Shown piece by piece: positions 13,992 through 21,006 of a DNA stretch of 21,006 bases. The notes below the pieces were generated by a model that had not been told where the DNA came from, made no database searches, and saw only the letters and a list, made by a program, of their open reading frames with translations. Source of the stretch: Euryarchaeota archaeon UBA486 (GTDB lineage: Archaea; Thermoplasmatota; Poseidoniia; Poseidoniales; Poseidoniaceae); assembly GCA_002497765.1 (NCBI GenBank), contig DAET01000013.1, positions 1 to 21,006 on the forward strand, given 5' to 3'. Position 1 is the stretch's first letter; each line of letters begins with the position of its first letter. The translations under genes were made by a program, and so were the position numbers.

Positions 13992-14615
13992 ATGAGCCTG
14001 CGCCCGGCGACGGATTTGTTCAGTGAATGGGCCGACGTCGGTCGAGATGAAGGCATGGAACGCGGCCACAGCGCCAGCGTGGACGTGATGCTTGACCGTC
14101 TCCTCGACGGGCAAAACCGTCCGTTCACGGCGATGGACATCGGATGCGGAAACGGTTGGGTCGTCCGTCGGCTTGCCGCACACGACCTGTGCCAGCACGC
14201 CAGCGGCGTGGACGGCGCACCGTCGATGATCGCCAAAGCACGGGCCATTGACCCGGAGGGCGACTATGTGGAAGCCATGCTCCCGGCCTGGAAGCCGGAC
14301 GAGCCCGTGGATTTGGTGCACACGATGGAGTGCTTGTACTACCTCGAGGATCCGCTGGGCTTTCTCCATACCATGCACGACGAGTGGATGAATCCCGGCG
14401 GCCGACTTGTCATCGGTGTTGACCACTACACGGAAAACCCGTCGAGCCACGACTGGGGGCCGTCGTTGAACGTCCACATGGCGCTCTTGAGCATCGCCGA
14501 GTGGACCGCCGGGCTGGAAGCGGCCGGTTTTATCGACATCAAGGCGGAACAGGTGGGTGCCAAGGAAGGTTGGGCGGGAACCCTGGTCCTCACGGCTCAT
14601 CGTCGAAGCGACTGA
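13992..14615 (+). CDS. Class I SAM-dependent methyltransferase
   Basis: This small cytoplasmic methyltransferase of unknown substrate has a Rossmann fold: motif I is AMDIGCGNGWVVRRLA, an acidic strand end follows at GVDGAPSMI, and motif IV lies around VDLVHTMECLYYLEDP, followed by a MNPGGRLVIGVDHY strand. The EWADVGRDEGMERGH N-terminal helix is of a type that often precedes these domains. The frame is open from a TTG at 13920, with ATGs at 13953, 13965 and 13992. I prefer 13992 because the upstream part (Arg/Trp/Cys-rich) looks non-coding; no start has a good ribosome site. The gene is divergent from the peptidase gene. Its last 26 bases overlap the 3' end of the convergent helicase-nuclease gene. 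Confidence 0.83.
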   Translation: MSLRPATDLFSEWADVGRDEGMERGHSASVDVMLDRLLDGQNRPFTAMDIGCGNGWVVRRLAAHDLCQHASGVDGAPSMIAKARAIDPEGDYVEAMLPAWKPDEPVDLVHTMECLYYLEDPLGFLHTMHDEWMNPGGRLVIGVDHYTENPSSHDWGPSLNVHMALLSIAEWTAGLEAAGFIDIKAEQVGAKEGWAGTLVLTAHRRSD

Positions 14616-17600
14616 GGAAACCCAAGGGTTCACCTTCAGGAGCGCAACGGCGCAAATCGCCCCGATAAAACGCACATTGCTGGCAGGTGAGCGACCCGGA
14701 GGGGAGGCGCCCGGGTTCGCCGTGATGAGCGTCAAGATGGACCGAGGCTCGCCAGTCCAAATGCGCCAACAAGTCCGCTTTTGCTTGTTCAAAGGCGCCT
14801 TCCGAGAGTTCCACCATTCGTCCGTTGGCTCCCAACAGCAGCGCGGGCGGCAGGATATGGCGACGCTCGGATGCAGGTTTTCGAGCTTCAATGGCCTCCA
14901 AAGCCATCGAATACAACGTGAGTTGCAAACGGTGTTCGTGCAGGATGGCCGCTTCATCATCGCTTTGTGGAACGGGATTGGTTTCCTCTGGACCCACCTG
15001 TTGGAGCGGGTGACCTTTGGAAGGGTCTTCGACGTTGAAAGCTCCCAAACAACCTCGCGTTTTGAGGTCCACCACCTTCAGCGCCCCCTGCCCGTGCTCG
15101 TCGACCAGCGCCAACACCAAATCAGCGCGACCACTGAAATCCATGTTGACGTGCTCAACCACCGATGGACCATGTGGCTCGCTTTCCACCGATTCGCCCG
15201 CCGAGGTCGCCCGTTGGAGGCGCTCCCGATGGAAGAACGGAAGTTCGGTTCTCACCGCTTCAACCGTCCACCCGTGCAAGGTCGCTCCTTGCACCCACTG
15301 ACCGAGCAGTCCACGGTCGATGAGCGAACTGAGGTGCATCAATCGCTCCCGCCACGACGCTTCAGGCGTGGATGCGGCTTGTTTAGCCCCAAATCCGAAT
15401 TCGTTCATGACGCGCGCCACGGTCTCTCCAGAGGCCAGATCGTCGTCGGCTTCGTGCAGCCATGAGGCGTCCAACGGCGGCGTCTGCTCCGACTTCGCAC
15501 GAGGGTTCCGCAGCCCGATCTCCAGCACGCGGTGCATCATCAAACCGAACGTGGTCGGCTCGGGCCATGCCCGCCGTGGAGGTGTTGCTGTCGAAGCCTG
15601 CGGGAGAAGGAAGGGTTCGGTCGACCATCCACGTACGTGTTCCAACCAGTACCGTCGTGGGCAAGCAAAGGTAGCATCGAGGTGATGAGCAGCACCCTTG
15701 ATGTTCTCTTGAAGACGAAGCGGGGGCGCCGTGGAGAGGCCGGTCGCTTCCATGGTCTCAAGATGCGAGGCCAGCGCCCGTGCACGTTGTTGAGGTGAGG
15801 CCGTGTCCACGGGGTCAAAGCACAACGGATGGTGATACAACCTCAAACCGCTCAAGCCGTGCACGCCAAGCTGCGATTCGTTCAACAACGCACTCGGGTT
15901 GAGCGCGGTTTGGTGCTGATGGGAGGAAAAGAGCGGTAAGGCAGGTGCCTCAAGTTCAGCCGCTGATACCCAAGGGGCATCGCCACCAGCGCACCACGTG
16001 GCTCTTCGTAGCCCCTCGATGAACATGCGACCCATCGTTCGTGGGTCAGGAGCAAACCGAACCGACAGCGTTCCGCTCTCTTCATCGAAGGTCGAACGGT
16101 TGCCCGGGCTGCCTGTGATGATGAGTCGGTCTTTCACTCGGGTCAACGCGACGTAGAATTTCCGACGAAGCTCTGCTTTGTCTTGCGCCTTGTTCATCTC
16201 GGCCGCGAAAGCCCACAGGCCGTCCTCAGGACGGTCTTTGGCCCGCCAGGGTTGAATGCGTCCGGCCAACACCTGTGGGGTGACGAGAATGTTGTCCTGA
16301 ACGGACATGCTGGCATCGGCCTTGCCGGCTGCAAACAACCCCGAAACCACGACCACCGGGGCTTGCAGCCCTTTCGAGCCGTGAATCGTCATGATTTGAA
16401 CGGCTGTCGAATCGGGCTGCGTGATGGCTTGGGGCCCTTGACGCCCCAAAGCACGAACCTCGACCATGCGGCGGTACATGGCGGCTGCATCGTGGCCCGT
16501 GTCGTTGCCGATGGATTGGACAATGGCCACCCAGGCCTCAGCAAATTGACGTTGGGCGTCATCTGGGTAGGCCACGAGCAAATCGGAGTGGTCGAGCACG
16601 GCGTCAAACACGTCGTACAAAGCGCCCCAGCTCATGAGTTGGTGAAGGTGGGCCAAGAGCGCCCGAACAGCTTCAGATGGCGCATGTTCAATCAAATGTG
16701 GCAACACTTCTGCGCCCTCCTCGAGCGAGACCATGGCCTCATGCACCTGCCGTTCAGAGAGGCCGATCACGGCAGAACGACCGAGTTCAACGCCCGCTTT
16801 GCGCATGGTCGGACGGGCCATCAGCGCCAGCATCGCCATCAGCGGTTGAACCACCGGTTGCATGGACAGCAAGCCCTGTCGGTCGGCCATGACCGGGATG
16901 TTTCGTGCCCGAAGGCGGTCGACCAGATCTGGCAGGTGTTTTCGGGAGTTGATGAGGATCATAATGTCCTGTGGTCGAACCGGTGGGCCTGCTTCGGTGA
17001 CCGTGGTCCACGAAGCGGCTTCACTGTCCCATACCCTCGTGGATGACTCGTTGAGCAAGGCGTGAAGGCGGTCGGCGAGCAATTCGTGTTCGAGGTGAAC
17101 TTGCGAGGCGTTCGGGTCGGCGAAGGTGTTGACGGCCACGTCCAAGTCAAGGGGAACTTCGGTGATGGTGCCCGGAATCGGGAGGAGCCATTCCAACACG
17201 CCGGGGTGCTCGGTGGCACGGGCCGGGCGAAGCCGTTGCGCCTCCGCATGCCAATCACCGGGAAGGTCGTGGTACCGAGAATCGAAGACCTCGTCGAACA
17301 TGTCGTTCATGGTCTCCATCAAATCGTGCCGTGTTCGGTGATTGGAAGTCAAATCAACGTGACCTTCAGCACGGCGCAACAAGCGATGACCAACGATGGA
17401 AGGTTGACCCGCTTGGTCCTCCTCGTCAAAGCGAACAAAGGTGTGGGGGGCAGACACCTCGCCGCTGTGTTCGTTGGAAAACGACCCGGTTTCACCTCCA
17501 CCACCCACGGGGCGGGGGTCGCGGCCACAGCCGGCCTCGCGAAGGTGGCCAAGGCGAGCCTCACCCTCTTCATCGATGTTGAACTGACGGATGGCTTCCA

Positions 17601-19524
17601 CCGCTCGTCGCATCACGGAGACCTCGGCTTGTCGGAAACGGTAGATGCTCTGTTTCATATCACCAACGATGCACACGGTGGGATCCCACGCACCCAACGG
17701 ACCTGCAGGGTCGTCGGGATGACGGCGCCGGCGGCCCCACAGTCGGGCAAGTAAACGGTAGTGGGAAGGGTTGGTGTCTTGGTATTCGTCAATGATGAAG
17801 GCGCGATACTGACGGCGCAGTTCGCCTAAAATGGCCACGCGGCGTTGAAGGTCCTCCAGCAGTGTTGGTCGGTCGTTGAGCAGCGTGAGCGCGCGGGCGA
17901 TGTGTGCGTCGGTCCACGGCTCATCGCCAAGCCCGTCCAAGGCATCGATGACTGCCGGCGGGTAGCGATGCCTGCAGATATCGGGGCACCGGGCCAGCAG
18001 TAAATCGGCAGCAAAACGCTGCATGTCGTCAAAATCATGCATGTTGTCGAGGGATTTTCTTCGAGCGAGAATTTGATTGCACGCCGTGTGAATGACCTGA
18101 AGGTCGCTGAGCACCTGTACTTGAAGCTCGGCGGAGACATAGGTGCCTCGGTCACCCGCTTCGCTGGGCAGCGGGTCGACCAAGGGCAACAATCGAAGAG
18201 GGCTGTCGAGCGGCATCCCGTCAAAGCCGTCCATCGGGTTGAGCAAAAAGGCAGAGCGGGCCAGCAAGCGGATGAGGGTCCCGTTGGCTGAATTTAGCAA
18301 CGAGCGTAAGCCAGGGAGGTGTGTTTTTCCTGCCTCGTAGAGGGCGTTCTTTTCGTCTTTTGAGAGACCGGTTGCCCCCGTTTTTGAGGTCATGCCAGAA
18401 GGCCAGCCGTTGCCGTTGGGAAGGGCGTCCCTCGGGAAAAACGTGCATGACGGTTTGACCAAACCTGAGGCCGTGGCGATGCCGAGCAAGGCCTTCCAAA
18501 CCCACGAAAGTTGCTCGCCGGCCTCGGTTGGGAGCGGTTGCGACGTGACCCGTACGAGGTGATTGAATCGGGTCAGAGACGTCGAGACCTCGGCCGGCGC
18601 AATGCAATTGGCATGGTAGGGCAGGAAGTTCTGCACCCAATCGCCCAACCTTCGATGCAATTCCTCAGTGAAATCGGGGAGCAGGGTGGTCACCGGCTCA
18701 GCGATGGTGTTGAGCAGCACGTCGACTGGAGCAGGTCCCCGGCCGTTCCAGGCCAAGCCCATGTCTTCTGCTCGCTGAATCATGGACCGGTGGGACTGCT
18801 CAACGAACAGCGAACGGCCGAGCAGACCTCCAAGGACGATCTCCGCTTGGTCCTGCCCGCCCAGTCGGTTCACGAGACGGTTCCGAGCGTCCAAGAAGGC
18901 CTGGTGGTGATTCAGTACACCCGCTTCTCGAGCATCGTCAACCGAACGGATCCTCCAAACAGCATGGAGCGTGTCCTGCACCATCAGTGGTTTTCGCTCC
19001 TCCGATACTTGCTGGTTGGAGGGGTAGAGGGCAACGAGGTCAACGTAGGGTTGCACCAGTTGGCTGAGAAAGGCATCGATGGTGGAAATGGGGGCTTCAT
19101 CCAACCCAGAGAGGAGCATTTCCACGTCGCCATCGTTGCGCAACCTCGGGTCAAACACGCCGTCGCGGTCTTCGGGTGAGGGCGGGCGTGCCCGAGCCTG
19201 AGCGAGTCGATGCCGAATACGTGCTTTGAGTTCAGCCGCTGACTTACGAGTGAAGGTGATGGCCACCACTTCTGAGGGGAGCAGGCCGGGCCATTCCTGC
19301 AGTGCCGTTCGTTCTCGTTTGGGTGCACGAAGCGCACCGTGACCGGACAGCGGTGTACGCGGCCCCATAGGGGTCATGTGTGTGGCTCGTTGGTCGGCTG
19401 CAAACAAGTGCTGAACATAACGCTCGGCCATTACCGTCGTCTTCCCCGTGCCTGCGCCTGCATCGAGCGCAATGTGCCGGTCCAAGTCCAACCCAAGCCG
19501 CTGGCTGTTGTTGAACTGAATCAT
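14590..19524 (-). CDS. addA: AddA-like UvrD/Rep helicase fused to an Fe-S-type RecB/AddB-family nuclease
   Basis: This 1644-residue protein would unwind and degrade DNA from double-strand ends. SF1A helicase motifs occur in order: GAGTGK28TT, ITFTRKSAAELK, DEYQD (579-583), VGDMKQSIYRFRQAE, LTSNHRTRHD, TIHGSKGLQAPVVVV (~1043-1055) and KFYVALTRVKDRL (~1120-1132). The C-terminal PD-(D/E)xK nuclease has CPRRYWLEHV (Cys1288), a conserved His in FGLMMHRVLE, GRADLVL, D1486-L-K1488 and LQLTLYSMALE, so its active site looks intact. Cys1614, Cys1617 and Cys1627 with Cys1288 would hold an Fe-S cluster as in AddB, but with C-x2-C-x9-C instead of x5. Bacterial AddA is ~1200 residues and has no such cluster. 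The start overlaps the upstream AddB-like stop as TGATG, with GGAGGTGA six bases before. RecB- or AdnB-like is an alternative name; the helicase-nuclease role is firm. Confidence 0.88.
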   Translation of the reverse strand: MIQFNNSQRLGLDLDRHIALDAGAGTGKTTVMAERYVQHLFAADQRATHMTPMGPRTPLSGHGALRAPKRERTALQEWPGLLPSEVVAITFTRKSAAELKARIRHRLAQARARPPSPEDRDGVFDPRLRNDGDVEMLLSGLDEAPISTIDAFLSQLVQPYVDLVALYPSNQQVSEERKPLMVQDTLHAVWRIRSVDDAREAGVLNHHQAFLDARNRLVNRLGGQDQAEIVLGGLLGRSLFVEQSHRSMIQRAEDMGLAWNGRGPAPVDVLLNTIAEPVTTLLPDFTEELHRRLGDWVQNFLPYHANCIAPAEVSTSLTRFNHLVRVTSQPLPTEAGEQLSWVWKALLGIATASGLVKPSCTFFPRDALPNGNGWPSGMTSKTGATGLSKDEKNALYEAGKTHLPGLRSLLNSANGTLIRLLARSAFLLNPMDGFDGMPLDSPLRLLPLVDPLPSEAGDRGTYVSAELQVQVLSDLQVIHTACNQILARRKSLDNMHDFDDMQRFAADLLLARCPDICRHRYPPAVIDALDGLGDEPWTDAHIARALTLLNDRPTLLEDLQRRVAILGELRRQYRAFIIDEYQDTNPSHYRLLARLWGRRRRHPDDPAGPLGAWDPTVCIVGDMKQSIYRFRQAEVSVMRRAVEAIRQFNIDEEGEARLGHLREAGCGRDPRPVGGGGETGSFSNEHSGEVSAPHTFVRFDEEDQAGQPSIVGHRLLRRAEGHVDLTSNHRTRHDLMETMNDMFDEVFDSRYHDLPGDWHAEAQRLRPARATEHPGVLEWLLPIPGTITEVPLDLDVAVNTFADPNASQVHLEHELLADRLHALLNESSTRVWDSEAASWTTVTEAGPPVRPQDIMILINSRKHLPDLVDRLRARNIPVMADRQGLLSMQPVVQPLMAMLALMARPTMRKAGVELGRSAVIGLSERQVHEAMVSLEEGAEVLPHLIEHAPSEAVRALLAHLHQLMSWGALYDVFDAVLDHSDLLVAYPDDAQRQFAEAWVAIVQSIGNDTGHDAAAMYRRMVEVRALGRQGPQAITQPDSTAVQIMTIHGSKGLQAPVVVVSGLFAAGKADASMSVQDNILVTPQVLAGRIQPWRAKDRPEDGLWAFAAEMNKAQDKAELRRKFYVALTRVKDRLIITGSPGNRSTFDEESGTLSVRFAPDPRTMGRMFIEGLRRATWCAGGDAPWVSAAELEAPALPLFSSHQHQTALNPSALLNESQLGVHGLSGLRLYHHPLCFDPVDTASPQQRARALASHLETMEATGLSTAPPLRLQENIKGAAHHLDATFACPRRYWLEHVRGWSTEPFLLPQASTATPPRRAWPEPTTFGLMMHRVLEIGLRNPRAKSEQTPPLDASWLHEADDDLASGETVARVMNEFGFGAKQAASTPEASWRERLMHLSSLIDRGLLGQWVQGATLHGWTVEAVRTELPFFHRERLQRATSAGESVESEPHGPSVVEHVNMDFSGRADLVLALVDEHGQGALKVVDLKTRGCLGAFNVEDPSKGHPLQQVGPEETNPVPQSDDEAAILHEHRLQLTLYSMALEAIEARKPASERRHILPPALLLGANGRMVELSEGAFEQAKADLLAHLDWRASVHLDAHHGEPGRLPSGSLTCQQCAFYRGDLRRCAPEGEPLGFLSRFDDEP

Positions 19525-21006
19525 CAGAAATCACCTCCGCTGTACTGGGAAACATCGCAGGAGTGAGCCACGGCACAGTAGCTGCAGTGCGCACCCGGTG
19601 TGGGGTGAACGTGCCCTTGGTGGGCGGTGTCGACCGCTCGTTGAGCGACAGTCAACCGTTCAGCCATCCACCTTCGGAAGGAGGTTGTGGTCGTGCCGCT
19701 CGGCGTGGACGCCGGGAAGTGTTGAGGGAACACTTGAGTGAGTTCGCCGATGGACAGGTGTTCGCTCAAGGCAGCGAGGTCGCTGTCAAGTTCAACGTAG
19801 TGCGTGGTGGATTCCCCCACCTCACTGGCGCCGACACCGATGACGCGGTCGTTGGGATGCAGAAGTTCCCAAGCACGGGCGTACAGAGCCAACTGAAGGT
19901 CTTCAAACAAGCAGCGCATGTGGCGCAAGCCTGCGGAAGCCGAGTCCGGGCCCCGAACGGTCTTCAAATCACGAATGACGATCAAGCGTTGCGCTGGTCG
20001 CGGTGTATCGTGCAGCGGGAACGGCGTCTCGTGGTCTGCATCACCCAAGACGCCTTGATCAACGAGCATGGAACGGAGGGCATCGGGAAGGACCACAACG
20101 TCCACGCGGTCGGCGTAACCGAACAGACGGAAACCCGTCGCTTCATCTCCCTCACGGGTGTCGAGCAGAACGGAACGCTCGCTCTCAACCCTGGGAGACC
20201 ATTCCATCGCCACGGGAGCGGCGTGCTCAAGCGCAAGATCAGCGTTCAACAATCGGGCGAGACGGCCGCGGGGAGGCAGTTCGATTTCACCGTCCTGATG
20301 AGCCTGCCATGACTCGGGTGAGGCGTCGATGAGGTCCTTGGTGCGATGGACGGAAACGGCGTTGTGCCGGCCCAGCCAGTGAACATCCTGCTGGAGGAAA
20401 TCAAGCACAGCGTCCCACCCTGCACGACCTTCACCCATGGGGCCAAGATGGAGCGGTTGTGGCTCAGTGGTGATTTCACCTCCCATCGGAACCCCGTGGC
20501 CATGCAGGATGGCTGCTTCCGTCTCGTGCACCACTTGACCTCGAATTCGGATGTCGATGTCTTCGGTGCTCATCTCTTCGTCGTCGTCGGCACGGAGATG
20601 TTGCTTCAACCACGCTTGGCGTGGGCATTTGAGCCAGGCCTCAAGGCGACTTGGCGACCACACCTCACGTTGGAGGGGCACGTCGAGCACGCCAAAACGT
20701 TGTGAAAGGCCTGGTTCTGTGGGGACATAGGGAGGAAGCGGTCGGGGGTCGACGCTGACGGAGACGGATTTCTCTTCACGATGACCCAAGTGAGGGAACT
20801 CGGTGGCTGCAACGCCGTTCACCTTGAGCGAAGCACGCGTTGGGCGGAGCGTGACGGCATCAACGCTGGCCAAGTGTGCTCGATTTGACCAAGCAAAACT
20901 GGCGTGTTCGCCGAGGTGTTTGGCCAGCGGCTGCCGCCGCCTTCGATCGGCCTGAACCTCGCCCTCGTAGGCATGGACCAGAGCAACGGCATGATTGGGC
21001 ATGACG
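19524..21006 (-). CDS. addB: AddB-like Fe-S PD-(D/E)xK nuclease subunit, 5' partial
   Basis: The frame is open past the right edge, so the 492 residues from the ATG at 21002 are the C-terminal part of a larger protein; any helicase-like domain lies outside. Residues ~1-100 are an Arg-rich linker. The nuclease begins at WSPSRLEAWLKCPRQAWLKQ (Cys126), followed by RGQVVHETEA (His), FGYADRVDVV, IRDLKTVRG with Asp345 and Lys347, and LQLALYARAWEL. It ends with Cys473-x2-Cys476-x5-Cys482. The four cysteines match the AddB/Cas4-type 4Fe-4S staple and the acidic/Lys residues a working active site. It is translationally coupled to the AddA-like gene, so the two very likely form a heterodimer for double-strand-end resection. 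Whether the missing N-terminus has helicase motifs (AdnA-like) or a dead helicase (AddB-like) cannot be seen. Confidence 0.85.
   Translation of the reverse strand, partial: VMPNHAVALVHAYEGEVQADRRRRQPLAKHLGEHASFAWSNRAHLASVDAVTLRPTRASLKVNGVAATEFPHLGHREEKSVSVSVDPRPLPPYVPTEPGLSQRFGVLDVPLQREVWSPSRLEAWLKCPRQAWLKQHLRADDDEEMSTEDIDIRIRGQVVHETEAAILHGHGVPMGGEITTEPQPLHLGPMGEGRAGWDAVLDFLQQDVHWLGRHNAVSVHRTKDLIDASPESWQAHQDGEIELPPRGRLARLLNADLALEHAAPVAMEWSPRVESERSVLLDTREGDEATGFRLFGYADRVDVVVLPDALRSMLVDQGVLGDADHETPFPLHDTPRPAQRLIVIRDLKTVRGPDSASAGLRHMRCLFEDLQLALYARAWELLHPNDRVIGVGASEVGESTTHYVELDSDLAALSEHLSIGELTQVFPQHFPASTPSGTTTTSFRRWMAERLTVAQRAVDTAHQGHVHPTPGAHCSYCAVAHSCDVSQYSGGDF
19525..19538 (-). promoter_or_regulatory. 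Strong Shine-Dalgarno at the addB-addA junction
   Basis: GGAGGTGA (19538-19531, minus strand), six bases before the ATG at 19524, is a near-perfect complement to the 16S rRNA 3' end. The same bases encode the last residues (GGDF) of the upstream protein, whose TGA shares its A with the ATG. This indicates coupled translation and near-equal expression of the two subunits. Confidence 0.7.

Noticed and set aside
13776..14960. 394-residue open frame on the minus strand
   Set aside because: It overlaps the ends of the helicase-nuclease and peptidase genes out of frame and the methyltransferase antisense; composition is His/Arg-rich, as for a shadow frame.
19363..19376. CCCCATAGGGGTCA, a 14-base match to part of the palindrome at 8844-8862
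   Set aside because: It lies inside the helicase coding region and lacks the symmetric TTGA arm. One or two such 14-base matches are expected by chance in a window of this size.

Overview
The window reads as a gene-dense archaeal chromosome segment of moderately high G+C. The diagnostic gene is an archaeosine-biosynthesis radical SAM enzyme (RaSEA family), a tRNA modification enzyme restricted to Archaea. An archaeal-type YchF GTPase with an NKxD motif and a cysteine quartet agrees with this. Large FN3-domain surface proteins with proline-rich cytoplasmic tails, EF-hand proteins and very acidic proteins together resemble marine Euryarchaeota of the Marine Group II / Poseidoniales type. That lineage is an inference from gene content, not a sequence match. 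Many starts have a good Shine-Dalgarno site (GGAGGTGA, GGAGG, GAGGT), and genes often overlap by 1-4 bases, so compact translationally coupled operons are expected.

Layout. (1) Positions 2-5252, plus strand: the 3' part of a membrane-anchored FN3 surface protein; a class IV aminotransferase resembling aminodeoxychorismate lyase; a fused aminodeoxychorismate synthase (PabB then PabA); and a small zinc-ribbon membrane protein. The middle two would make p-aminobenzoate from chorismate, for folate or methanopterin-type cofactors. (2) Positions 5255-8828, minus strand, converging on the first block: a 2-TM small protein, a 661-residue polytopic protein and YchF, coupled by short spacing or overlap. 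The polytopic protein looks like heme-copper oxidase subunit I with all metal ligands replaced, fused to two canonical EF-hands. A 19-base perfect palindrome sits just upstream of this group. (3) Positions 8934-13914, minus strand: proline iminopeptidase, an acidic coiled-coil protein, a phosphatidylserine-decarboxylase-like enzyme, a membrane-anchored alpha/beta hydrolase and RaSEA. (4) Positions 13992-14615, plus strand: a SAM methyltransferase divergent from the peptidase. (5) Positions 14590-21006, minus strand: an AddB-like Fe-S nuclease subunit (N-terminus outside the window) followed by a 1644-residue AddA-like helicase-nuclease, joined by a TGATG junction. This is an AddAB/AdnAB-type end-resection pair.

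The best candidate for something undescribed is the EF-hand-fused, metal-ligand-free oxidase-like membrane protein with its small partner. Next are the archaeal AddAB-like pair, in which both subunits appear to carry Fe-S-type nuclease domains, and the PabB-PabA fusion, whose domain order is that of TrpE-TrpG fusions. There is no intergenic stretch over 300 bases. I saw no tRNA or rRNA gene, CRISPR array or insertion sequence.
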